A stretch of DNA of 64,000 nt, from contig OZ020244.1 in NCBI GenBank assembly GCA_963971285.1, positions 7,254,001-7,318,000 of the forward strand, given 5' to 3'. The stretch's first letter is position 1. Every line of letters begins with the position of its first letter. This DNA is from Astropecten irregularis. Its lineage: Eukaryota > Echinodermata > Asteroidea > Paxillosida > Astropectinidae. Made by a program: the position numbers and the translations under genes. Positions 42,966 to 54,218 of this stretch are shown here, piece after piece. The notes below the pieces were generated by a model, which was not told the DNA's origin, did not search any database, and saw only the letters and a program-made list of their open reading frames with translations.

Positions 42966-43289
42966 CACCAGGCGTCATAATCTTGGAGTTATGATAATTT
43001 AAACATAACTACATGTTAACCAATAGCCTGTTTGTTTAACGCACAGGATCCCAGATTTGGGGATCCATGTCCTTTGCATTAATTTCCTTTGCAGACATCT
43101 TGTATGTGTCTAGGCTCTGTAATACTAAAGTTTCCACAATTGTTTTCTGAGAGTGCATCACGTAATTTGTTATCATGTATTTAAGCATACTAGCAATTGT
43201 TCCTTCCAGCTAATAATGGTCAATTATAAGCTGTTAATTCCTTCAGGTTACACAGATACTCTCAGGATGTAGTAATGATTGTGGAAACT

Positions 43290-44420
43290 TTTACAGAAAC
43301 CAGATATGTTTACTTGATGTCTGCAAAAGAAATGAAATCTGCAACAACAAACATTCTGATGGAATGGAGATGAGTAGGTAAGTTAACATGCCTGGCTGAC
43401 AGGTCCAGTAACCCCCCCCCCCCCCTTCCAATACAATACTAATTACAATACTATGAGTTCTGTCCCTAAGATATGATGATAATAGATAAAGTGCATTATT
43501 ACTAATTCCATATCTATCCGTAAGTCGAGATAACAAAGTTTAATGGCAAATAGTGTCAAAAGCAGCTGAATAATCAAGTAGAAGCAGCATTGCTTCTTCA
43601 CCTCGATCCAGAGCTAGTAGAATTTCATAGAAGACACGAACTATTGCTGATTCACAGCTGTGATTCTTCCTATATGCTGACTGGAAGCTTGCAAATAGAT
43701 TATTTTCCGCGAGATATGCCTGAAGTTGACAGACTATCAACCGTTCAATTGTCTTTCCAAGGAACTGCAGATTAGCCACAGGACGATAGCTCTTCAATTC
43801 CTCTGGGTTAAGTCTGTCTGCTTTAAGGAGCGGAGAGATGCGTGTATGCTTCAGTGACTTCGGAAAGTAGCCACCCCGCAAAGACAGGTTAGCAATTCTT
43901 GTGATGACTGGATCCAACTCAGCTCTGCATTTTTTTAAGGAGGTCAGTTCGGATGGGATCAAGCTCACATGTTGTAGATTTGGATCTACAGATGATAGAT
44001 TCAACCTGTTTTTCAGAGACAGCATCGAATTCTGTAAGAAGGTGCTCAGTTGTCTGGTAAATAATATTGCCTGGGTTGTGGTGACAAGATGAATTTTGGA
44101 GGGAAGTTACTATCTTCTCAATCTTATCCCTGAAGTAAGCACAGGAGCGATCTGGTAATGATGCATTTGACTCATCATCACTGGGAAGTGTTTGAGAAGA
44201 TCTGGTTCAGTGAAACCTGTCCACTTTGCGGAAGAATTCTCGAGGACCAAAGTCTTCTAGCTCCAATACGTAATAGTCCTTCCTAGTCTTAGTCAGGAGT
44301 TTGTGATACTTGTTAGCCTGATTTCCGAGTATCTGATGATCAATTTCAAGTTTAGACCTTCGCCACCGTCTCTCTAACTGTCGAACTTCATGCTTGATGT
44401 CATAGACCGGCAGCCCAGAC
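43290..44420 (-). pseudogene. L2/CR1-like LINE, linker and RT first half
   Basis: Minus strand: from 44419 a basic linker (RQLERRWRRSKLEIDHQ), then FRDKIEKIVTSL. Frame 44025-43540 carries ELDPVITRIANLSL, KSYRPVANLQFLGKTIERLI, FQSAYRKNHSCES and the first catalytic LLLLDYSAAFDT. After a break at 43537 it continues as LLSRLTDRYGIS and SSYLRDRTHS to about 43440. The (F/Y)ADD half is missing. TGA near 44205 and frame changes mark decay. Confidence 0.85.
43412..43425. repeat. Poly-C run (14)
   Basis: C14 at the point where the LINE RT ends. Confidence 0.9.
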
Positions 44421-44516
44421 CATTTTGATCAAACGAACGAGGTACCAATATCTGAACACATGAGCATTTATGGTGTAATGTATCTTACAAAGATATAGAT
44501 GTCTGCCGGGACCCCC

Positions 44517-44525
44517 CTGCTGCAT
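44517..44525. other. 9-bp target-site duplication (left)
   Basis: CTGCTGCAT, repeated directly at 45492-45500 on the other side of the TIR element. Confidence 0.82.
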
Positions 44526-45491
44526 TAGACTTGGGGCCAAGTCTTTCTTAGTCCGCGCGGTGATTGTCTCCTTTTTTCCCGCAACTCTCGCGAAACCGCG
44601 CGAGACTCATGGCTACGGCGAGAGATAAGCTCTCGGCCTGGGACCGCTCAAAAAGAAAGACTTGGGAAACCTGTTTTAGACGCATATTCATTTATTCACG
44701 CATGGGCGTGCTTTGCATTACGGTTGCCGTACAGACGGCCGTTAAGACGAGTCCATTTTATTTGAGGGTGTGAACAATTTCAAATAAGGCAGCAGTTGTG
44801 TACTTACTACTTACATTGGACAGCATTTTCAAATTATGGTTTATGTTCAATTACTTCATAAGTTGAATGATTTAATAAATCATTTTGTATTAAGCTGGAA
44901 CTTAATCTATTAGTTTAACATACGTGCATTAGTTCATGGAAATGAATAATACCCACGGTAAATGTCAACAATTTTTTTTAGCAAGTGTGTAGGTTAAAAT
45001 TTACCTGATGTACGTACGTAGGTCTACACTATAGCTACAGTTATTAAGACGGACTTATAAGATATTCCTATTATGCACAAAGAAGATAAAAAAAAACATG
45101 CACATAATTAATTTCACGACCCACGAGTTAAACGTCTCATTATCAAGGTCACACTGCAGCTATATAGCTAGATACGTGCGACGGCTGTGGTTGTGTAATC
45201 AGCGTGAATCAGCCCTGTGTACACGTGCAGGATGTAGCGTAGGCCTATATAATGAATATTCATATATTAAATAAAGATTGGCAAATCAGACGCGTCCGTA
45301 CGATTTCGGCTAAAGAGCCCATAGGCCGTGCACAAAGTGAAAACAGGTTTCCCAAGTCTTTCTTTTTGAGCGGTCCCAGGCCGAGAGCTGATCTCTCGCC
45401 GTAGCCATGAGTCTCGCGCGTTTTCGCGAGAGTTGCGGGAAAAAAAGAGACAATCACCGCGCGAACTAAGAAAGACTTGGCCCCAAGTCTA
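44526..45491. mobile_element. 966-bp non-autonomous DNA transposon, 152-bp TIRs
   Basis: The left TIR 44526-44677 begins TAGACTTGGGGCCAAGTC. The right TIR 45340-45491 is its inverse, with about four mismatches. The TIR carries further short palindromes (GACTTGGGGCCAAGTC; CTCTCGCGAAA). A 9-bp target duplication brackets it. Long TIRs plus 9-bp duplications are typical of Mutator-like elements; Merlin or hAT remain possible. The 660-bp interior has no transposase. High TIR identity suggests recent activity. Confidence 0.88.
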
Positions 45492-45793
45492 CTGCTGCAT
45501 GTGCCCCCTGGGGGCCTCTTAAAGACCCCCAAATTTACATTTGATCAAACGAACGAGGTACCACTTGAAACCAATTTCAAATGAAGAGGTACATCACCCA
45601 GAGTACAGAATGGCCCATGCCAGACAAATTTTCTGCTGCAAAAGGCCTGCCAGACGCCCCTAAATATGGCCTCTACCCATAGGCTTACATGTAAGTTCTT
45701 AGAGTCTTAAATCAACCACAGATCCTTATGTGAATTACTTGAACATTTTTTTGAATGTTCAAAATAGGTCGAAATAAACACATACCAAAAATG

Positions 45794-47142
45794 AACTTCA
45801 TGCGCCCCAGCGTTTTTGAGATATGGCCATTTGAAATGTGCTCAAAACCCCCCTTTTTAGCTCCGCCCACGGCCGAGTCGCGAAAACGTGTCATCGTGCA
45901 TCTTTTCAAGGCCATAACTTGATAAAGGTAATAGTTACAGAGCTGACAAATTTATTTCTTACTTACCTTATGCTCTAGATTAATAAAATCCGGCCTTTAA
46001 TAGTAGATATGAAGTCCACTCTTGTACAATTATTTACCTAGAGTAAGCATTAAAGAGAAGACGAAGTGCCCCCAGCCGAGTCGCGAAAACGTGCCATCGT
46101 GCTTTTTTCAACTTTGAGAGGTCATAACTTGATAACGGTAACGGCTATGGAGCTGAACATTTGTATTCTTACTAACTTTTGGCTCTGGATTAATTATCTA
46201 GCCTTAAATAGTGGATATTGTGTCTATTTTGGAAGTTATTTGCCCCTAAAATGCGAACTTAATTCAACAGGGAGTGATTTTAAAGATTTTTGGGGGTCAC
46301 CCAGTGGCCACATCAGGGGCCACAGTCCACACAGATCACCTATTTCTGATAAGTCATCTATAGCGCATTTCTACCACCAGAATTTAATCGGACATGAACA
46401 ATCCATTTCTACAGGATTGGCATTCATCCAAATTTGGGTTCAGGTGAAAAAATCATAAAAGACCCCAACAGATGGTCTTTCCGCCATGCAAGTGGTTCCC
46501 CCATGGACAGTTAACAAAATAACTATTTCAAAGTTAAAGCACTTAGTTAAATTTTGTATAATTAGATCTAATTACATATACAATTTCAGCTTTGGTACTC
46601 AAATCCTTCATGGTCAGGTTGTATTTTGAATATTACAGAGTTTGTCATGGCTTTGAGCTTAAGAGTGACAAAGGCTGACTTTATTGTAAAGATTTCTTTG
46701 TGAAATTGGATGCAACATTTTTAATTTAAAGTTTGGAAATGCCCTCAATGAATTTGTCATGTACAATACCAAGATTGTGTAGCATTATGGTTCCATTTAG
46801 AGGGCAAGTGGAAGGGGTGGAGAGGATGTCCTTGATGTCCTGTCATCAAAACGCATAATCTCTTCAGCATTTCGTCTTCTCTTTAATGCTTACTCTATGT
46901 GAATAACTGTACAAAAGTGGACTTAATATCTACTATTTAAGGTTGGAATATGAATCTAGAGCATAAGGTTAGTAAAACTAAAAATTATCAGCTCTTTTAC
47001 TATTACCATTATCAAGTTATGGCCTTGAAAAAATGCACGTTGACACGTTTTCGCGACTCTGCCGTGGGCGGAGCTAAACAAGGGGGGTTTTGAGCACATT
47101 TCAAATGGCCGTATCTCAAAAACGCTAAAGCGCATGAAGTTT
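45794..47142. repeat. 1.35-kb foldback with about 270-bp arms
   Basis: 45794-46065 is the inverse of 46872-47142 over its length with moderate divergence (for example AACTTCATGCG..., CTCCGCCCACGG, AGTCGCGAAAACGTG, TAAGCATTAAAGAGAAGACG). A third, more diverged copy of the arm follows directly at 46074-46260. No transposase. It may be a foldback DNA element or an inverted duplication. Confidence 0.8.
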
Positions 47143-47651
47143 ATACCCTGGATGTCTCCTTGTCAGGTCTCTTCTTAGCATGAAAATGTCTATTCAACTG
47201 GCTTCTATTAAAGTTGGCAATGTAGCGCAATAAGAGAAGCACTGCAACAAAGGTAAACCTCTTGGTCCGGTCATTCATTGCCATGATGAGCACTGTGGCA
47301 TGCTTGAGTGAGTGACAATGTACATGTACATGTATAAGCACAGTGTGTGTATAAAGCAATGGCCATCTCATGCTTCAAGCATGGATTTTTTGATCATCAA
47401 AGTGCAGAAGAATATGATACATTATGATGCACCAAAAATGTCAAGTAGTATCAGGAGAACATTCCAAACTGACTGTTGTATATAGTTATACATTAAATCA
47501 GACTGTGTCATAAGAAAATGATGAAAGATATATAATAGAGTGTTATCAGAAATCAAAGTGATCACTAAATTTCTAAAGTCAACATTTCAGGTTGGTAGAT
47601 ATTAGATCACAAATGTTACCTTCAATGGGTGACCTTCTGACCTCAAGTGAT

Positions 47652-47985
47652 TTTTCATATCTAACTGGGGACATATTCTCTTTTCATATGTAACTGCATG
47701 GGGCACACACTCTTCATATCTAACTGGGGACACACACTATTTTCATATGTAACTGCATGGGGCACACACACTCTTCATATCTTACTGGGGACATACACTC
47801 TTTTCATATGTAATTGCATGGGGACACACACTCTTCATATCTAACTGGGGACACGCACTTTTTTCATATGTAACTGCATGGGGACATACACTCTTCATAT
47901 CTTACTGGGGACACACTCTTCATATCTGGGGACATACACTCTTTTCATATGTAACTGCATGGGGACACACTCTTTATATCTAACC
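47652..47985. repeat. Minisatellite, about 57-bp period
   Basis: Alternating CATATCTAACTGGGGACA and CATATGTAACTGCATGGGG half-units with ACACTCTT spacers, about six full units with deletions in the last ones. Confidence 0.9.
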
Positions 47986-47989
47986 ATGC

Positions 47990-49635
47990 TAGCTGGGGAC
48001 ATGTCACGTACCATGCCCTGGGCAAGGCCTAGTACCCGGTAGCCCCCCAAGTCAGGGTACGACGAAACTGCTGGCAGCAGGGCAGTGGATTGGCAATGCA
48101 GGCAGCAGCATACTGCGCACTGGTTGTTCTACTATGGCGCTCGGCGATCACAAGCATAATAGAGTGTATTCGGCATGGGCCACACAGTCAGTTAACAACT
48201 ACTGCGGGGCATCTTCCACAACTTCCTAGGCCTGTTATACATCGGTGTACCCCTAGTAAAGGTGTTGAAGTCCAGAGAGTGATCGGTGGGTGGACGACTC
48301 CGACACTCTTTAATATTGTGACGGTCGCGGCGGGGGCAGAACATCTACCAGCGCCTCTTATCCCTCACAAATATATTTATTAGCCTTGCGAAAGGGTGAG
48401 CGGCTACCCAGAACACAAGAGGGGATATAACGAACGGTGGACAAAGCCTAGGGGCTGTTCGTTGGTTGGAAGCTTACCACCACTTTGATTATAATTGATA
48501 ACGACATAAATAAACCTCACTAACACACAGCGTTTCCAATTACTGAACTTGGACTTGATTGGTTTATTCATAGTTAAACAAGGATCAATAAATGAGGATT
48601 ATGAGAAATCAATATGAGGATTACCAGAAATTACTAAAAGTGTAAATCATAACAGCATTGTTTGCATGTATTCGGTTATACCTCACGGGGTAACCCTCAC
48701 CACTCAAACAGTCTCCTAGTCTCCCAGAGACTAACTCTTGTGGCTAAACGATCACTCAGGTAAACCTCACTACCAACTATGTAGGATTCAATGCAATGAA
48801 TTACCCTCCCACAGTCTACGTGGAAAGTCCCCTTCGGACAGGTAGTCCAGGTGCAATGAGCCCGAGGATTATAATAACCCTCACGGGATCCTCATATCCT
48901 CATACAATGAACCTCACACGGCCAAGCCAGCACATCGATCACGGGATCACAATCCAGCCGTCACCGCACCAGAACGGTGTCTACAGACGACATGCAACCC
49001 GCTATAACCAACCGATGTCCCACTAGCTATCCAGCCCAAGGTTCACACTTACGCTCAAACCCGGTGACACTAACCCTGCCTACTTGACAAGTCCACTTAC
49101 CGATAGCACTCTGAGCAACCTCAAACGTTGAGATCAGATCGTTCTCGACAATCACGCTCGCACGGCATCCATGCCATTTGACCACTCACACGCACGCTCT
49201 CCACACATGCGCTCTTAACTACACGACCCTTTTATGTAAAGTACACAAGTCTACGGCTGTTTCGTTACATTATGTACTGTCCAAGGCGAGTTGGACAGGG
49301 TTAGAAGTGGGATGAGTTACAAGACCTGTGGTGACAGAAGGAGTGTCACGGTGGAAGGCTTGAGTGGCTGGGAGCTGCTAGCACAATTTCTACACACAGG
49401 CGACCTACATCAGACGGTCGTGATTTCGTTGAAAGAGCGACAGCGGATCAAGGCAGCTATGTGGGTGTACGGGCAGCTCTTTTTAGAGACAGCACTGCCC
49501 GCCTCAGTAGGGGAAGCCCCTAGAAAAGGTGGGGGTAAAAAAAGCTCGCTCTTCTCAAAACCTGGTTGGCTTACCGCGGTCAACGGGTCTCCATCCAAGC
49601 GGGAAGAACACAAAGAAATCAAAGATGAAAATTGC
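47990..49635. other. No recognised gene
   Basis: CCTCAC-rich sequence (48480-49100) with many AACCTCAC/GTAACCCTCAC strings. Two open frames (48090-48383 and 49312-49662, plus strand) have no family I recognise. The second runs up to the LINE at 49636 and may be its 5' end or a chance frame. Confidence 0.4.
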
Positions 49636-50930
49636 TATATGAAATGTAAGAACCATGCTTGAGAAGAAAGATAGGCCAGAGAGGAGAACTGCACTTATAG
49701 TAAAGGAACTTGCTAGGTACTCCATTGACATAGATATGATGAAAGACGGGAGGCTGGTGTAGCATTTGCAATCACCAACATTATTGCGGATAAGCTTACA
49801 TAACTTCCCAAAGGCCAGTCTGAGAGGCTTATGCAGCTTAGGTTACCTATCGGGAACAAGCGTTTCCTGACCATGATAAATGTATACGCCCCAACAATGA
49901 CATATCCAGAAGAAGTAAAAGAAGAATTTAATGAAACACTTTCCAGGTCAGTCAGAAAAACTGATTCTGTTGGGTGTTTTTAATGCAAGAGTTGGAAAGG
50001 ACTGTGCATCATACCAGAGAACACTTGGCAAATTCGGGAAAGGGAACAAGAATTCTAACGGCAACCTTCTAATCAGTTTTTGCACACAGCATCATCTCAG
50101 CATCACTAACACCTTTTTCAACGAACCCGACATACACTTGGATGCACCCAAGGTCCAAACACTTCCATCTTTTGGACTATGTGATCACCCGTTCCGGAGG
50201 ACATAAATGAAGTACTGGTGGCAAGAGCTATGAGGGGTGCAGAATGCTCAACAGATCTTGTAAGATCCATAGTCCGGCTTTCCGTCACGTCACAATACCA
50301 AGACGCAAACTTGCATCTTCTACTTCTAAAAAGATAGATATCCAGAAACTGGCTAAAGAACACCACCAAAATGCCCTTGCACAAGCAATTGGCAGAGTAC
50401 TACAGGAACAGGAAATGGAGGAACCACTCAGCGTTGAAGATACATGGAGTGATCTAAAGGAAGCATTGTCTTCAACATCTAGTAAGGTTCTCGGTCACCC
50501 AAAATGGAAAACACCAGATTGGTTCAGTGACAATGAAGACAAATTTCAAGCACTTTTAGAGGAGAAGCACAGGGCATACCTGTGTCATTTGAAGGAAAAT
50601 ACTGCCGCAAGCAAGGCTTATTTCTGCAACATAAAAGCCAAGGTGCAAAAAGAAACCAGGAACATGAAAACCACCTGATGAAGTATAAAAGCAGAAGAAT
50701 TACAGATGCTTGCAGACAGTAATGACTCAAAGGGACTCTTTCCAGCACTTAAGGTGATCTATGGCCCTCGCACAAACACAGTCTCGCCAGTGAAATCCGC
50801 TGATGGGTACCATTTGCTTACAGATATGGATAGCATATCCAACCGTTGGAAAGAGCATTTTTACCAACTGCTAAACCAGGACGGAAATGTTGATCAGGCC
50901 TGGGCGACTAGTGCTTTTCACTAATCGATT
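49636..50930 (+). pseudogene. Decayed LINE: endonuclease and linker
   Basis: The plus strand, across several frames, holds an AP-endonuclease-type domain: RTALIVKELARYSIDI, GFAITNIIADKL, NKRFLTMINVYAPTMTYPEE, then ILLGVFNARVGKDCA, where the usual catalytic Asp of GDFN is Val. A linker follows (LKEALSSTSSKVLGHPKWK, MDSISNRWKEHFYQLLNQDG) to about 50910. RT is absent. At least six stops or frame changes. Confidence 0.8.
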
Positions 50931-51088
50931 AATCGCGGAGGAAATAATTGCGATTAATCGATTAATCGTGATTACCCAGAAGAAACTAAACAAGCAGCAT
51001 TAACCTTGTTTTCATCATAGCGGCACTGCAGTAAACTGCACTAGCGTAATGCATCTTACAAGTTTCAACAGCGATCAGTTCCGATTTC

Positions 51089-51526
51089 CGAGGCATTGAG
51101 CAATGCCATTTTTGTTCTGATAAGGTATAATGCAAAATTCGTTAAGCTAATATCGTCCATAATTATTAATATTCCTTCAGTAAAGTAGGGTAATTTCGCG
51201 GAGTGTTGGCCGACAAGGCATGCAGTTACTGCCTCACGTACGTACACACAGACGTAGTCCCATACATGCATGTACAGGTCAACGATAGTACACGATGACA
51301 CATTATAACACCCCATGAAGGCTGAACAGTGAACACGATTATTATACAGTGTGTATCAAAAAAAAAACGCAACAGGATTTAAATTCAAATTTGTGAAGAT
51401 TGTGTTAGCTTTCCAGCAAAGTGAATAGTATTGAATAGTGAATAGTATTGAATAGTGAATAGTGAATAGTGGAGGAGCTTTGTGATTGGTGCTCACTGGG
51501 GTGTGAGAGGATCCGATGTGTGGAAG
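51089..51526. repeat. 438-bp direct repeat flanking G4 (left copy)
   Basis: From CGAGGCATTGAGCAATGCC to ATCCGATGTGTGGAAG. The same 438 bp, without visible difference, follow the 3' LTR at 60789-61226. Ends in GAATAGT short repeats and a GTGATTGGTGCTCACTGG segment. After it, TTAC precedes the 5' LTR. Confidence 0.95.
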
Positions 51527-51530
51527 TTAC

Positions 51531-51762
51531 TGTAGTATACGTTATCATTATGTTATACTTTAGTATGCGTTATCCTCATTGTTATGCAATAAACCACTGG
51601 GGCGTGACCACGCTTGCGTGGCCATCCGTACAAGTGTTCACGCCCGTCAGTCTCATGTACAGAATCACCGTGTCTACATCGCCTGGTTTTGTGTGTGGAC
51701 TCATCGCAGCAACGCGTGCGGTACCTGCCGCCTGCCAGGTAAGCCAGGCTGCGAATACAACA
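51531..51762 (+). repeat. G4 5' LTR
   Basis: 232 bp with TG...CA ends. An AATAAA signal lies at 51588-51593, and CCAG|GTAAGC, a consensus splice donor, at 51735-51744 near the 3' side. I see no difference from 60557-60788. Confidence 0.96.
51739..51744 (+). promoter_or_regulatory. Putative splice donor in the G4 LTR
   Basis: CCAG|GTAAGC fits the donor consensus closely. Located downstream of the likely transcription start, it would be part of the genomic RNA leader and could feed the acceptors before the TatD ORF. Confidence 0.45.
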
Positions 51763-51763
51763 T

Positions 51764-51774
51764 TGGCGACGAGG
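51764..51774 (+). other. G4 primer-binding site (tRNA-Ser type)
   Basis: TGGCGACGAGG one base after the LTR is complementary to a tRNA 3' end ...CCTCGTCGCCA, as in animal tRNA-Ser(GCT). This primes minus-strand DNA synthesis. Confidence 0.8.
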
Positions 51775-52379
51775 ATAAATCCTCCTAAAAAGACTTAATT
51801 TATTTCCCTTGATCTGTATTCACTTATTTAATTCTGAAGTCTTGTTCACCTCCAAAGAGAGACCAGTATAAAAAAAGAAAAGAAATAATAATAATTGTCG
51901 GCTGGAAAAAGACTCTGCCGATATCCAAAAGGCTGCGGACAACTTTACGATTCCTTGTCTCAAAATCTTATTGAATGTATAAGGGCTTTACAGTTTCTGC
52001 ATCTGTTGAGACTGCTATAATTTCAACTTTGCTGACGTTCATAAAGTCTTCTTGAGGGGACTATCAATTTACAACCAATAACATAGTAATTATTGATCTT
52101 ATCGTTGTATAAAACCAATTCAAAACTGCTCAATCTCACTTTGCTCGCTGCGTTTTTTTTGCATATTAGCAATTTCGATAACTCATTATTGTCTAATAAC
52201 AATACCTCATTATCGTGTTCAAAATTGTTGCTGTTAATCTGGTCAAACTGCTGGGCGTCACCCCCAGCAGAAGGCGTTAACAGCAAAAAGGGTGACTTGC
52301 CACAGGCAATGAGCAGTTTTGATACAATTTTGTAATCTTTAGTAGAAGTACATAATTAGGATTATTCAGACTCCCCACA
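51775..52379 (+). other. G4 5' untranslated leader
   Basis: About 600 bp, AT-rich, with no plus-strand ORF of note. The minus-strand frame at 52286-52023 looks like chance. Packaging signals would be expected here but cannot be recognised by eye. Confidence 0.6.
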
Positions 52380-53624
52380 ATGAGCCTAAATATTAACAAC
52401 GCCTCTGTCAAAGAACTCACTACCTTACCAGGGATTGGGATCAAATTTGCGCAAATTATACATTCTGTAAGAGAGAAGAAAGGATTCGTTACAATCGATG
52501 ATTTTCATGATACTCCCGCCTTACAATCCAAATTAAATGAACTCGCAGAGAAAAAACTAATTGATTTGAAATACGCGGATGAACCCGCAATTCATACAAA
52601 AGAGGGCACTGAACAATCGAGCACAAATGAAACTGCCAAGGCAATCACAATGCTTGCAAACCAGATGCAAATGTTCATGAAAATGGTAGAGGTAAACACA
52701 ACAAAGACCATCAATGCCATTCAGGAATTAGGGAACAAATTAGATACCAAAGAATCCTCGAATTCAATCACGGCTTCGTCAGCAGATGAAAATAAATTCC
52801 CGCCATTAAAGCTAACACAAAAAAGCACTGGGGACAAAGTAATTGACGCAACTCTAAAAGCCATAGGAGAAAAGGCTCCACCCTTACCACCCCATATTAC
52901 GAAAACTGAACAAAAGCCGCTCCTTTTCATTCAACAAAAGCCGGTCTTTCCCATTCCTGGGGCTGGTCTTCCAAACATTCCAACGCCAGTGCAGGGCAGC
53001 GCGAACAATCAAATCCCACCCTTACAACCCGAACAAAGCACAGGAGTAACGTCAACCGCACCCACTTCTACAGCTCAACCTCAGACCAGACAATTTCCCA
53101 GATTAGTACCTTATGATGGGACAGGGGATTTTCATGCCTTCGCCATGAAATTTGAAGTTATGGCCGAGTGCTGTCAATGGGATGAAAATACCAAACTTTT
53201 GCAACTAGTTGGTGCATTAACAGGTAAAGCATTGGATTGTTACGCATGGCAAGAACCTCAAACCATGCGTAACTATCAACAAACCAAACAGCAACTAATG
53301 AAAATGTTTGGTAAAATCCACGATCCAATCGTACAACGAGCCGAACTTTCTTCTCTCCGCCAGCGGGAAGAAGAGTCCCTACTCGAATTTGGACAACGTG
53401 TAAGACAAATAACCACGCGGGCCTACCACACAGCTAGTCCAGAGATTTTTGAAATGATTGCTAGGGAAGCATTTTTAAGGGGGTGTGCCGATGTAGATGC
53501 AGCAGAATTAGCATTTTACCGGGATCCCAAAACGCTTAATGAAGCAATCCAATTTACACAAACAGCCCAGCATAATCACAGACTGCTGTCGCGATCTAGT
53601 AGACCGAGAATTCGACATGTATAA
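52380..53624 (+). CDS. G4 Gag (HhH motif and capsid)
   Basis: 414 codons. Residues 1-60 (INNASVKELTTLPGIGIKFA then a second helix) form a ComEA-type helix-hairpin-helix, a non-specific DNA-binding motif that is unusual at the start of Gag. Residues 85-120 are helical (MLANQMQMFMKMVEV); 150-240 are Pro-rich. Residues 240-400 are the capsid of gypsy type (LVPYDGTGDFHAFAMKFEVM, LREFG-like LLEFGQRVRQ). The frame stops at TAA 53622-53624 and stays open on the far side. Gag forms the particle. Confidence 0.85.
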   Translation: MSLNINNASVKELTTLPGIGIKFAQIIHSVREKKGFVTIDDFHDTPALQSKLNELAEKKLIDLKYADEPAIHTKEGTEQSSTNETAKAITMLANQMQMFMKMVEVNTTKTINAIQELGNKLDTKESSNSITASSADENKFPPLKLTQKSTGDKVIDATLKAIGEKAPPLPPHITKTEQKPLLFIQQKPVFPIPGAGLPNIPTPVQGSANNQIPPLQPEQSTGVTSTAPTSTAQPQTRQFPRLVPYDGTGDFHAFAMKFEVMAECCQWDENTKLLQLVGALTGKALDCYAWQEPQTMRNYQQTKQQLMKMFGKIHDPIVQRAELSSLRQREEESLLEFGQRVRQITTRAYHTASPEIFEMIAREAFLRGCADVDAAELAFYRDPKTLNEAIQFTQTAQHNHRLLSRSSRPRIRHV

Positions 53625-54218
53625 TTTAATGAACATGTTGATACTGGACCCCCAACAGTAAAACAAGTTCAAGTCAGGCAGACTGGAACTGACCAGATCG
53701 ACATTTGCTTGGACTGGTCAGAAGTCAATCAAAATATGCGTAATTTGTTGTCCCATCTTAAACGTCTTGAGTCTGAAACCACATCAGCAAGTAGGTCCAG
53801 CGCGACAGGTCGCGAGCCTCGGTCGCGTACGCTCCAACAGCGTCAGGATGATTCACCATGCCGAATTGGTCCCAGCACACCCACACCAAAGCCAAGCATC
53901 TCACCTAATCGAGCTCCGTTAACACATCGCAGTCCCTCGCCACTTAGGACAACACCTTATCGTAGCCAACCACCTCCGGCATCCCCCTCTCGACAAATGT
54001 GCTTTAAGTGCAGCCAAGCAGGGCATCTTGCAAGGGAATGTCCCAATAGTTCACCACAGTTTTCCCCCTCTCGACAAACGTGCTTTAAGTGCAGTCAAGC
54101 AGGGCATTTTGCAAGGGAATGCCCCAATAGTACATCACAGTTTCCCACCACTACCAACCCCAATCGTCGTTCCCCGTCTCCTACTTACAGAACCCAAACA
54201 CTACCTTTAAACAACTAG
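53625..54218 (+). CDS. G4 nucleocapsid, continues Gag frame after TAA
   Basis: Same reading frame as Gag. A linker with a coiled helix (MRNLLSHLKRLESE), then Ser/Arg/Pro-rich sequence and two near-identical CCHC knuckles (CFKCSQAGHLARECPN and CFKCSQAGHFARECPN), duplicated with their spacer, which bind RNA. Ends at TAG 54216, four bases after the slip site. It is reached only by readthrough of TAA 53622, by reinitiation, or in copies that lack that stop. Confidence 0.82.
   Translation, partial: FNEHVDTGPPTVKQVQVRQTGTDQIDICLDWSEVNQNMRNLLSHLKRLESETTSASRSSATGREPRSRTLQQRQDDSPCRIGPSTPTPKPSISPNRAPLTHRSPSPLRTTPYRSQPPPASPSRQMCFKCSQAGHLARECPNSSPQFSPSRQTCFKCSQAGHFARECPNSTSQFPTTTNPNRRSPSPTYRTQTLPLNN
54206..54212 (+). 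promoter_or_regulatory. Canonical -1 ribosomal slippery heptamer T TTA AAC
   Basis: Sits in the X XXY YYZ register of the Gag frame (CCT TTA AAC AAC TAG), one codon before the stop. A -1 shift here leads exactly into the protease frame, which is open through 54629. TTTAAAC is a well-known retroviral-type slip site. I did not fold the downstream region for a pseudoknot. Confidence 0.7.

Noticed and set aside
48090..48383. 97-codon ORF as a gene
   Set aside because: No recognisable family or supporting splice or promoter signals; kept only as a note in the regional entry.
52023..52286. 87-codon minus-strand ORF in the G4 leader
   Set aside because: Antisense to the 5' UTR, AT-rich composition, no recognisable domain or promoter.
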